Shown piece by piece: positions 1-5,586 of a stretch of DNA of 8,194 nucleotides. A model generated the notes under the pieces. That model searched no databases, was not told where the DNA came from, and saw nothing but the letters and a program-made list of their open reading frames with translations. The DNA is from Candidatus Coatesiibacteriota bacterium. GTDB lineage: Bacteria > RBG-13-66-14. Positions within the stretch are counted from its first letter, which is position 1; the number at the start of each line of letters is the position of its first letter. The stretch is taken from positions 1-8,194 of the forward strand of contig WJMB01000256.1 of the NCBI GenBank assembly GCA_014728185.1, written 5' to 3'. The translations under genes and the position numbers were made by a program.

Positions 1-786
1 CTGCCCCACACCGGCGACGGCTGGTACCCCCGGGCCGGAGTCTCCCACGACGGTCGCTACATCGCCTTCGTCACCGACCGGCCCGTCCACGGACCTCACG
101 GGGAGTGGGACTTCACCGACTCCTTCGGCAACGGCAGCCAGTTGCTACTCTACGACACCCGCGAGGGTGAGCTGCGCCACCTGGACCACGGGGGCTACGG
201 CGCCGACCGTCCCTGCTTCACACCCGACGGCGCCGCCCTGCTCTTCGACCGCCAGAACGAGGCCGGGAAATGGGACATCTTCCGCCTCGAACTGGAAACC
301 GGTGAACTCACCGCCGTGGCCGACGGCGAGGCCTTCGAAGAGGCCGCCGCCGCCTCGCCCGACGGCGCCTACGTCGCCTACTGCTCCGACGAGTCCGGTA
401 CCCTGCAGATCCAGCTCCTCGTCGCTTCCACCGGACGCGCCCACCCCGTCACCTCCACCGGCGTCAATCAGGACCCGGCCTTCTCCCCGGACGGCCGGCG
501 CATCGTCTACTCCAGCCGCCGCGCCGGCGACGCCGACCTCTACCTGATGCCCCTTACCGGAGACGACCGCGCCCGACGCATCGCCGAACTCGACGGCGAC
601 CAGCGCTTCCCCCGCTTCTCCCCCGACGGCGACTTCATCGCCTTCACCACCTACTACGACGACGGCGGCTCCGACATCTACCTGATCGACGCCCGGGGCT
701 GGGGCCCACCCGTCCGCGTCACACACACCCTGAGCCAGGAGATATTTCCCAACTGGCTGCCCGGCGAGACCGCCGACGAAGACTAG
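1..786 (+). CDS. TolB-like PD40 beta-propeller protein, C-terminal part (5' end outside window)
   Basis: The frame is open from base 1 to a TAG stop at 784-786, giving 261 visible residues; the start lies upstream. Five PD40/WD40-like blades recur about every 44 residues (the first gap is longer), with strands near residues 19 (YIAFVTD), 78, 123, 167 (RIVYSSR) and 211 (FIAFTTY). Each of the later blades is preceded by a SPDG/TPDG turn and followed by a D-x-Y-L/F strand. This is the signature of the TolB C-terminal propeller and of related envelope proteins, which bind peptides or other proteins. No catalytic domain is visible, but an N-terminal or protease domain outside the window cannot be excluded. 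The next gene encodes a similar propeller, so the pair may be paralogues. The TTG at 142 is only an internal codon, because the blade pattern already runs upstream of it. The family call is firm; the cellular role is not known. Confidence 0.85.
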   Translation: MPHTGDGWYPRAGVSHDGRYIAFVTDRPVHGPHGEWDFTDSFGNGSQLLLYDTREGELRHLDHGGYGADRPCFTPDGAALLFDRQNEAGKWDIFRLELETGELTAVADGEAFEEAAAASPDGAYVAYCSDESGTLQIQLLVASTGRAHPVTSTGVNQDPAFSPDGRRIVYSSRRAGDADLYLMPLTGDDRARRIAELDGDQRFPRFSPDGDFIAFTTYYDDGGSDIYLIDARGWGPPVRVTHTLSQEIFPNWLPGETADED

Positions 787-842
787 ACCTTCGCCGCAGC
801 CGCCGTCGCCGGGTAATCACCGTTCAGCGCGATGGGGCGGCG

Positions 843-858
843 TTGGCACGTTTCTTGC
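843..858 (+). promoter_or_regulatory. Sigma-54-type -24/-12 promoter, rightward
   Basis: TTGGCACG (843-850), four bases, then TTGC (855-858) matches the RpoN consensus TGGCACG-N4-TTGC exactly, with GG and GC ten bases apart. Transcription would begin near 870 and run toward the propeller lipoprotein at 1084, leaving a leader of about 214 nt. The motif lies wholly inside the left inner arm of the inverted repeat. Whether this genome has RpoN cannot be seen here, and no enhancer site was identified. Confidence 0.5.
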
Positions 859-896
859 GGAGTCGAACCCCGGTTGTATCAGCCGCCTCTCCTTGC

Positions 897-912
897 GCAA
901 GAAACGTGCCAA
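897..912 (-). promoter_or_regulatory. Sigma-54-type -24/-12 promoter, leftward mirror copy
   Basis: Because the inner arms are perfect reverse complements, the minus strand carries the same TTGGCACG-N4-TTGC sequence. Its predicted start is near 885, pointing left into the end of the upstream propeller gene. The two promoters would therefore converge with starts about 15 bp apart. It may be only a by-product of the palindrome, or it may drive an antisense transcript. Confidence 0.35.
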
Positions 913-973
913 CGCCGCCCCCGTTCAAGGCGGTACAACGCTTCGTGTGAAAAGGCTGCGGCGAAGGTCGTCT

Positions 974-1002
974 TGGACAATTCGCGCCCGGTGGAGTACA
1001 CT
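974..1002 (+). promoter_or_regulatory. Sigma-70-like promoter of the propeller lipoprotein
   Basis: TGGACA (974-979, 5/6 of the -35 consensus) is followed after 17 bp by TACACT (997-1002, 4/6 of the -10 consensus). The predicted start near 1009 gives a leader of about 75 nt before the ATG at 1084. It lies just at the right edge of the dyad element, so the lipoprotein may have two alternative promoters. Confidence 0.45.
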
Positions 1003-1044
1003 GGTGGCGATTTGACCTGCGGTTCACAAACTCGAACCAGTCTC

Positions 1045-1073
1045 ACCCTGTTCATCCATACCCTGTTCATCCA
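1045..1073 (+). repeat. Tandem repeat of 15-bp period in the leader
   Basis: ACCCTGTTCATCCA occurs at 1045-1058 and again at 1060-1073, one base apart. The second copy runs into the Shine-Dalgarno AGGAGG. It looks like a slippage duplication and could alter ribosome access or serve as a doubled protein-binding site. Confidence 0.8.
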
Positions 1074-1078
1074 GGAGG
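1073..1078 (+). promoter_or_regulatory. Shine-Dalgarno site fixing the lipoprotein start
   Basis: AGGAGG lies five bases before ATG 1084. This site, together with the signal peptide that begins right there, excludes the longer in-frame extension back to 832. Confidence 0.85.
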
Positions 1079-1083
1079 AGCCC

Positions 1084-1956
1084 ATGCGCAAGCTGGCGGC
1101 GGCGGCAATCATACTCACGGCGGTGTTGACGGCGGGTTGCGGACCGCAGCGCACCAGCGAGCTGGTCCTGTTCGCCTCGGACCGCGACGGAGTCGGTACG
1201 AACCTCTACACGATGAAGCCGTCAAGCTCGGCGATAGAGCCGGTCACCGAGGATCTCTCCTACGATTACCTGCCCTTCGCCGACATCTCCGCCGACGGCG
1301 AGCTGGTCGTCTTCGTCTCCGATATCGACGGCGACGGCGAGGTCTACCTCTGCGACATCGACGGCGCCAACCGGCAGAAGCTCACCGACAACTCCTTCGG
1401 CGAGGACCGTCCCAGCTTCACCCCGGACGGCCGCATCCTCTTCGACTCCGACCGCAGCGGGGACTGGGAGGTCTGGATCATGAACGCCGACGGCACCGGC
1501 GTGGTCCAGCTCACCGACTCCCCCGGAATCGACGAATCCGCCCGGATGGGCCCTGAAGGTCACAGGATCGTCTTCGTCTCCGAGCGTAACGGCTACCGCG
1601 GTCTGTACCTGATGGAGACAAGCGGCGGCGAGGCGACGGAGCTCTGGGCCGACGGCTACTCCTGGGTGGGTGATCCCAGCTTCCACCCCGCCGGCGATCG
1701 TATCGTGTTCAGCTCCGACTACTTCGGCGACAAGGACGTATATGTGATGGACCTGGTCGGCGGCCAGCCGGTCAACCTGACCTCGGACTCCTACGAGTAC
1801 GAGCGCTTCCCCCGCTACTCCGCCGACGGCGACCGCATCGTCTACGCCAGCACCTGGGATTGGGACTGGGATATCTTCGTGATGGACTCCGACGGGACCC
1901 ACAAGACCCAGTTGACCACCAACGAGGAGATCAGCGACTACCTGCCGGTCTGGTAG
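1084..1956 (+). CDS. Six-bladed TolB-like (PD40) beta-propeller lipoprotein
   Basis: The protein has 290 residues. It starts MRKLAAAA with a hydrophobic core and a lipobox LTAGC, so Cys19 should be lipidated and the protein anchored in the outer or inner membrane, facing the periplasm or surface. Six blades start near residues 27, 74, 117, 161, 206 and 251, a period of 43-47. Each reads like RIVFxSDRxGxxxVYxMD followed by a linker such as QLTD and a SADG/TPDG turn. The chain ends with the closing strand YLPVW immediately before the stop, so the mature protein is essentially one closed propeller. Family knowledge: TolB-type propellers bind partner proteins or peptides, and no enzyme domain is present here. 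The start is set by AGGAGG five bases upstream and by the signal peptide. Neighbours: a truncated similar propeller lies upstream on the same strand, about 300 bp away. Both a sigma-54-type and a sigma-70-like promoter precede it. The binding partner is unknown. Confidence 0.88.
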   Translation: MRKLAAAAIILTAVLTAGCGPQRTSELVLFASDRDGVGTNLYTMKPSSSAIEPVTEDLSYDYLPFADISADGELVVFVSDIDGDGEVYLCDIDGANRQKLTDNSFGEDRPSFTPDGRILFDSDRSGDWEVWIMNADGTGVVQLTDSPGIDESARMGPEGHRIVFVSERNGYRGLYLMETSGGEATELWADGYSWVGDPSFHPAGDRIVFSSDYFGDKDVYVMDLVGGQPVNLTSDSYEYERFPRYSADGDRIVYASTWDWDWDIFVMDSDGTHKTQLTTNEEISDYLPVW

Positions 1957-1982
1957 ACTCGACCCGAGGATGTCCCCTGGAG

Positions 1983-2006
1983 AGGCCGGCCCCGCGGGGC
2001 CGGTCT
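1983..2006 (+). terminator. GC-rich hairpin after the lipoprotein gene
   Basis: CCGGCCCCGCGGGGCCGG at 1986-2003 is a perfect 18-bp palindrome. With flanking pairs (A1983-T2006, G1984-C2005, a G-T wobble) it makes a ten-pair stem with a four-base loop, 27 bases after the stop. The following bases are TCTGCATTAT rather than a T-run, so it is either a weak intrinsic terminator or an mRNA 3'-end protecting hairpin. Confidence 0.5.
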
Positions 2007-2193
2007 GCATTATCGAAGAGCGGCTTGAACCCGTTTCATCCCACCGGCTGCTTTAGCTTCCGGATCAAGCCTCGACGCCCGGGTATAACGTGCCGCCCCC
2101 CGCGCTCGACGGCCGCTTGCCAGCTCATGCGAGATACCGCGAATGCCGGGGCTTGCGCCTCCGGGATCGCTGATGTAATGTCGATCTTTAAGC

Positions 2194-2227
2194 GATAATC
2201 CCTAAAACAAAAACTGACGGGATTATC
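2194..2227. repeat. Inverted pair of GATAATCCC
   Basis: GATAATCCC at 2194-2202 is mirrored by GGGATTATC at 2219-2227, with a 16-nt A-rich spacer. A third copy, in direct orientation, sits at 2562-2570 just before the ABC genes. The arrangement suits an operator for a dimeric regulator or an mRNA hairpin. The same string resembles the TATAATCCC promoter -10 seen at 5575. Confidence 0.6.
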
Positions 2228-2538
2228 ACACCTGCTTGAACAGACATGTATCGCTAATAGTTTGATATGTAGTGACTTGTAGCTGTGCTCGTTATTCCTG
2301 TTTGTGCGTTGCCTGGTGGCGGAAAACAGACGTGCTCAAAGCGGACGCTTCCAATATAGCGCTCTGCTTCAGGAAGTAGCGACTCCTGATTTGCATCCCG
2401 GGCATCCCAGGTATTATGAGCATAAACGCTTTTTTTAAATTTGCGACTTTAGCAGATAAAAACGTTTGCATATCGAGCTGGAGCCCTTCGTGAGGTGATT
2501 GTCAGCACTGCCTTTCTAAATGCCGCTCTTTTGCGTTT

Positions 2539-2567
2539 TCGACGTAGGTTCAGTTTCAGGTGATAAT
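2539..2567 (+). promoter_or_regulatory. Possible sigma-70 promoter of the ABC operon
   Basis: TCGACG (2539-2544, 4/6) is followed after 17 bp by GATAAT (2562-2567, 5/6). The start would fall near 2574, making a very short leader before the ATG at 2585. The same bases overlap a possible Shine-Dalgarno AGGTGA (2558-2563), so both readings cannot serve one transcript. Confidence 0.3.
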
Positions 2568-2584
2568 CCCAAAATGAAAAAACG

Positions 2585-3586
2585 ATGAGCCGACAAAGGA
2601 CAGCGAGCGACGAGCTCCCAGCCCTGCGCCTGGAGACCCTGAGCAAGACCTACCCCGGCGGCCTGCGTCGCAAGGCCGTCGAGGCGGTGCGCGGGGTCGA
2701 GATGCGGGTCCACCCCGGCGAGGTGGTGGCCCTGCTGGGACCCAACGGCGCCGGCAAGACCACGCTGATCAAGATGGTCTGCGGTTTGCTGCTGCCCACG
2801 GCGGGCCGGATCCACATCGGCCCCTACGATCTGGAACGCAAGCGCTCCAGGGCCCTGGCCCGTCTGGCCGTGGTCCTCGAGGGCGACCGCAATCTGCGCT
2901 TCCGGCTCAACGTCCGCGAGAACATCCTCTTCTTCGCCTCCCTGGTCGACGCCGATCTGGCCCGCGTCCGCAGCGAGTTTCCGGCGGTGCTCGAACGCTT
3001 CGGCCTGGACGGCGAGGAGAAGACCCAGGCGCGCAACCTCTCCAAGGGCCAGCGCCAGAAGCTGTCCCTGGCTATCGCCTACCTGACCCGGGCCGGACTG
3101 ATGCTCCTCGACGAGCCGACCCTGGGGCTGGACGTCGAGGCCAGCCGCGAGCTGCAGCGAATCATCCGCGACACCGCCGATTCCGGACGCGCCGTGCTGG
3201 TGACCACCCACGAGATGCACGTCGCCCAGCGCATCGCCGACCGGGTGGCCATCATCAACCAGGGTCGACTGGTGACCCTCAAACCCGTCGATGAGCTGCT
3301 CGAACTCTTCCGCTTCCGCTCATACACGGTGCGGCTGCGTGTCGAAGACGGCCCGCCGCCGGATCCGGAGGCCCTGGGCGCGCGGCTGGTCGAGAGCCGC
3401 GACGGCTATCTCGAGCTCGAGCTGGAAACCGACGATCGCGGACGGCTCTTCGCCCTCCTCGACGCCCTGCGCTCCAGCGAGGCCGAGATCCTGGAGATCG
3501 CCCGCCGTCAGCCCGACCTCGAGCGCGTATTCTTGGAGATCATCGCCGACGACGGGCGTGATGAGAAGCTGAAGGCCCTGCGATGA
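2585..3586 (+). CDS. ABC-2 type transporter ATP-binding protein
   Basis: The protein has 333 residues. This cytoplasmic ATPase powers the membrane permease encoded next. Walker A is GPNGAGKTT at residues 52-60, the ABC signature is NLSKGQ at 151-156, Walker B is LMLLDEP at 172-178 with catalytic Glu177, the D-loop is GLD at 181-183, and the switch His is His209 in TTHE. The usual Q-loop Gln is replaced by Glu99 in VLEGDRNLRFRLNVREN; this EGxRN pattern is familiar from one subfamily of ABC-2 exporter ATPases, so it is not a defect. Residues from about 235 form the accessory C-terminal domain typical of ABC-2 ATPases, ending with the usual DLERVFLEII. The start ATG 2585 leaves a normal N-terminus before the first strand (LRLETLSKTYPGG). 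The stop overlaps the permease start (ATGA), which implies translational coupling. The substrate cannot be told; drugs, polysaccharides or lipids are the usual cargo of this family. A four-codon ORF overlaps the start. Confidence 0.93.
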   Translation: MSRQRTASDELPALRLETLSKTYPGGLRRKAVEAVRGVEMRVHPGEVVALLGPNGAGKTTLIKMVCGLLLPTAGRIHIGPYDLERKRSRALARLAVVLEGDRNLRFRLNVRENILFFASLVDADLARVRSEFPAVLERFGLDGEEKTQARNLSKGQRQKLSLAIAYLTRAGLMLLDEPTLGLDVEASRELQRIIRDTADSGRAVLVTTHEMHVAQRIADRVAIINQGRLVTLKPVDELLELFRFRSYTVRLRVEDGPPPDPEALGARLVESRDGYLELELETDDRGRLFALLDALRSSEAEILEIARRQPDLERVFLEIIADDGRDEKLKALR

Positions 3587-4380
3587 AGCGCTTCGCCAAG
3601 ATACTCTGGGCCCACACCAAGGCCAACCTGACCGAACTCCTGCGCTACCCCCTGGAGTTCGGCACGATGTACCTGATCATCATCCTGTTTCTCGGCGGCA
3701 TCTTCCTGGGGATCAACGCCTTCGTCCCCGCCGGTCGCTTCCTCGGCGACACCCGCACGGCGATCTTCATCGGCTATATGCTCTGGACCTTCTACATGCT
3801 CACCGTCCAGGGGGCCACCTTCGCCATCATCCGCGGCGCCCGGGAGGGCTTCCTCGAACGCGAGCTGGCCTCGCCCTACAGCCATACCACCGTCATCATC
3901 ACCAAGATCCTGGCCTCGACGCTGAGCCGCCTGATCCACTACCTGCTGATCGCCGTCGTTTGCATCCTGCTTTTCGGTATCGACGTTCACCTGGACGCCG
4001 CCTCCCTGCTGTTGATCTTCCCGCTGGTCTATCTCTTCCTGCTCGGTCTGGGGTTGATCTTCGCCGGGCTGTCCCTGGCGCTCAAGCGGGTGCGCAGCCT
4101 GGTGGGCATCATCCAGATGGCCATCATGCTGATCAGCTTCGGCGCCCTGGGCAGCTACGGCGCCTTCGGCGAGGCTGTATTCCGCTGGATCCCCTACACC
4201 CAGGGCATCCGCCTGCTGCGCGATGTGCTGGTGGACGGCGCGGGATTCACCCACGTGGCCCGGCCCGGCAACCTGCTGCCCCTGGCCGTCGGCGCCGTGG
4301 TCTTCTTCGCCCTGGGCCTGGTCGTCTTCCGCGCCCTGGACCGCCTGGCGATGCGCCGGGGCCTGATCGGCCAGTTCTAG
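3583..4380 (+). CDS. ABC-2 type transporter permease
   Basis: The protein has 265 residues, normal for an ABC-2 membrane subunit with six helices. Predicted membrane segments lie near residues 26-46, 58-80, 106-132, 140-164, 174-194 and 231-250. Between the second and third lies REGFLERELASPYS, the equivalent of the conserved EGTLExLxxSP cytoplasmic coupling stretch of this family, next to the amphipathic helix that contacts the ATPase. After the fifth segment comes RWIPYTQGIRLLRDVL, matching the typical NPxxxxxxxxR region of DrrB/NodJ-like permeases. The gene starts with the ATGA overlap and has no strong Shine-Dalgarno of its own, so it is probably translated after the ATPase by reinitiation. 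Two half-transporters of each kind would form the exporter in the inner membrane. The cargo is unknown. Confidence 0.9.
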   Translation: MKRFAKILWAHTKANLTELLRYPLEFGTMYLIIILFLGGIFLGINAFVPAGRFLGDTRTAIFIGYMLWTFYMLTVQGATFAIIRGAREGFLERELASPYSHTTVIITKILASTLSRLIHYLLIAVVCILLFGIDVHLDAASLLLIFPLVYLFLLGLGLIFAGLSLALKRVRSLVGIIQMAIMLISFGALGSYGAFGEAVFRWIPYTQGIRLLRDVLVDGAGFTHVARPGNLLPLAVGAVVFFALGLVVFRALDRLAMRRGLIGQF

Positions 4381-4604
4381 GGCCCGCCCCCGACTTTTGT
4401 TGTCGCCCTACCTGCGGACCACGGCCATTCAATCAATGGGAAACGGCTGTTATTCGGCACCGTGAGGCGCGCGGCGGTTCAAGGGCCGCTTGATTGGCGG
4501 ATGCGATTAGCCGCCTCGATCGTGGAAGGCGCCGGCGCTCAACGGGTCCGGAGCAGTCCCGAGCCGCCTCTATACTGAAACGACCACACACCCGCCACAC
4601 CAAG
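4381..4604. other. Gap between the ABC operon and the CxxC protein
   Basis: There is no gene here. Small hairpins are CGAC...GTCG (4391-4405) and CCATT...AATGG (4425-4439); neither has a T-run, so no clear terminator ends the ABC operon. TATACT at 4571-4576 is a good -10 about 29 bases before the downstream ATG, but no matching -35 is visible at the right distance. AGCCGCCTC is repeated at 4509-4517 and 4562-4570. Confidence 0.5.
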
Positions 4605-5543
4605 ATGATCGAGCGTATCCCCGTCACCGCCCGCCGGATCACCCTGGACCAGGCCGCCGACCCGGAGCCGTCCCCGCTCGAGGGCGACCCCGGCGAGGCG
4701 CTCGCCCAGCTCCGGGAGCGGAGCGGTCTCGACCCGGCCGAGGACTTCATCACCCGGCCCCACTGGATAATCGAGTACCCCCTCTCCGGCGGCGGCTGGG
4801 TCGACGAGAGCAACCCCCTGGAGCGCGACGAGCACCACCGTCGGCGCGAGCTGGTCCACCTGGCCCCGCCCGAAGACCTCTGCCTGATTTGCGGGGCGGA
4901 GGCCCTGCGCTACCATCGCACCGCGCTGGTCGGCCGCTATCAGACAATCGAGGCCCGGGGCGCCCGCGACGCGACCATCGAGCGCCGCTTCGAGCTGCCC
5001 CTCGAGCTGCCCTACTGCGCCGCGCACTACGCCGAGCACTTCGACGACGGCCCGCCGGCCTTCGAGGCCGCCCTGCCCAGAGCCGAGACCTTCACCGCCC
5101 CGCCCCGCCGTCCCGCGCCGGACAACGAGATCCGCGCCCCGGGCATCCTGCTCAACGCGATCTACGACGCCGAGCGAGGCGGTTTCCTGCTGCGCTGGCG
5201 CTGGCACTGCGGAGCCTACCGCGCCGCCTTCGTCAGTGAGCACCACCGACGCCTCGAGGAGCTGGGGACGACGGCGGCCTACCTCGACCACACCGCCCTC
5301 GAAGAGGCCGAGCTGCGCCGCCGGATGGCTCCGCGACCCTCGACGGCCTACGCCCTGGGCGGCGCCGTAACCGGGGGGCTGCTGACCGCTCTGACCCTGG
5401 CCTCGCCGGGCTGGCCGGACTGGCTGGCCTGCGTCTTCGGAGGGGGAGCCGCCGCCGCGGCCGGCCTGTTCATCTCCCGCCTGCTGCGGCGGGCCTCCCT
5501 GCGCCGTCAGGTTAAGCGCCTTATCGACACCCGCCGCTCCTGA
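4605..5543 (+). CDS. Uncharacterised protein with CxxC/CxxH motif and two C-terminal membrane helices
   Basis: I do not recognise this family. From ATG 4605 it has 312 residues. The first 90 are polar and acidic. Cys93 and Cys96 (LCLICG) and, about 40 residues later, Cys138 and His141 (YCAAH) look like two halves of a zinc-binding knuckle; this is inferred from spacing only. A hydrophilic middle includes RWRWHCGAYRAAF (Cys202) and a charged helix up to about 245. Two membrane segments follow near 248-265 and 273-291, separated by a short SPGWPDW turn, and the chain ends in a strongly basic tail (RRASLRRQVKRLIDTRR). The zinc-like part probably faces the cytoplasm with the basic tail. A longer frame begins at TTG 4494, but that region is promoter-like (TATACT 4571) and low in protein character, so the ATG is preferred; its Shine-Dalgarno is weak. 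It seems transcribed alone. Confidence 0.7.
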   Translation: MIERIPVTARRITLDQAADPEPSPLEGDPGEALAQLRERSGLDPAEDFITRPHWIIEYPLSGGGWVDESNPLERDEHHRRRELVHLAPPEDLCLICGAEALRYHRTALVGRYQTIEARGARDATIERRFELPLELPYCAAHYAEHFDDGPPAFEAALPRAETFTAPPRRPAPDNEIRAPGILLNAIYDAERGGFLLRWRWHCGAYRAAFVSEHHRRLEELGTTAAYLDHTALEEAELRRRMAPRPSTAYALGGAVTGGLLTALTLASPGWPDWLACVFGGGAAAAAGLFISRLLRRASLRRQVKRLIDTRRS

Positions 5544-5550
5544 GAGCGGC
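5533..5550 (+). terminator. Hairpin holding the stop codon of the CxxC protein gene
   Basis: GCCGCTC (5533-5539) pairs with GAGCGGC (5544-5550) around loop CTGA, in which TGA 5541-5543 is the stop codon. The stem has seven pairs, followed by GTTGT only, so it is at best a weak terminator and could be a 3'-end stabiliser. It directly abuts the promoter at 5552. Confidence 0.4.
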
Positions 5551-5551
5551 G

Positions 5552-5580
5552 TTGTCTACCACACGGGTCTCTGCTATAAT
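5552..5580 (+). promoter_or_regulatory. Strong sigma-70 promoter with extended -10
   Basis: TTGTCT (5552-5557, 4/6) is followed after 17 bp by TATAAT (5575-5580, 6/6), and TG at 5572-5573 gives the extended -10 form TGCTATAAT. The start should be about 5587. This is the best promoter in the window, yet a strong terminator follows only about 110 bases later. Confidence 0.8.
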
Positions 5581-5586
5581 CCCCTC

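Larger units (their letters stand above)
779..974. repeat. Nested inverted repeat (dyad element) on one axis
   Basis: Inner arms 834-859 and 896-921 are perfect 26-bp reverse complements separated by 36 nt. Outer arms 786-801 (GACCTTCGCCGCAGCC) and 954-969 are perfect 16-bp reverse complements. They extend by five more pairs (779-783 with 970-974) if TA at 784-785 is bulged. Both arm pairs share the centre 877.5, leaving two 32-nt segments (802-833 and 922-953) that do not pair. The left outer arm begins inside the stop codon of the upstream gene. As RNA this would be a long cruciform-like hairpin; as DNA it could be a MITE-like remnant or a regulator site. I see no target-site duplication and no T-run. 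Confidence 0.85.
1957..2584. other. 628-bp gap, GC-rich then AT-rich, no convincing gene
   Basis: Positions 1957-2170 keep the local GC-rich character and hold only a GC hairpin near 1983-2006. From about 2170 the composition drops: I count about 38% G+C in 2191-2280 and about 41% in 2421-2580, against clearly GC-rich genes on both sides. Visible structures are an inverted pair of GATAATCCC (2194-2227), a short hairpin TCAGGA...TCCTGA (2369-2389, loop AGCG with one bulged A), AAGCG-GA-CGCTT (2339-2350), and a run of seven T at 2430-2436. No plausible coding frame, tRNA or rRNA was found. It most likely contains the promoter and leader of the ABC operon, perhaps with an unannotated small RNA. 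Confidence 0.6.

Noticed and set aside
858..876. tRNA T-arm-like string on the minus strand (GGGGTTCGACTCC).
   Set aside because: The T-stem has mismatches and no acceptor, D or anticodon arms can be found around it; it is the loop of the inverted repeat.
832..1083. In-frame N-terminal extension of the propeller lipoprotein from ATG 832.
   Set aside because: It runs through the inverted repeat and promoter region. The Shine-Dalgarno AGGAGG and a full lipoprotein signal peptide place the start at 1084.
1860..2198. 112-codon plus-strand frame overlapping the end of the lipoprotein gene.
   Set aside because: It is out of frame with a clear gene, crosses the GC hairpin, and has arginine/proline-rich shadow composition.
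2305..2325. TGCCTGGTGGCG resembling the start of 5S rRNA.
   Set aside because: Nothing downstream matches 5S rRNA and no closing complementary 3' end is present.
2449..2646. 65-codon minus-strand frame at the start of the ABC ATPase gene.
   Set aside because: Its N-terminal third is antisense to the ATPase gene, it shows no motif, and the rest is basic translation of AT-rich leader DNA.
4494..4604. 37-residue N-terminal extension of the CxxC protein from TTG 4494.
   Set aside because: It contains the TATACT -10-like sequence, is arginine-rich without recognisable structure, and needs a rarer start codon; ATG 4605 is simpler.
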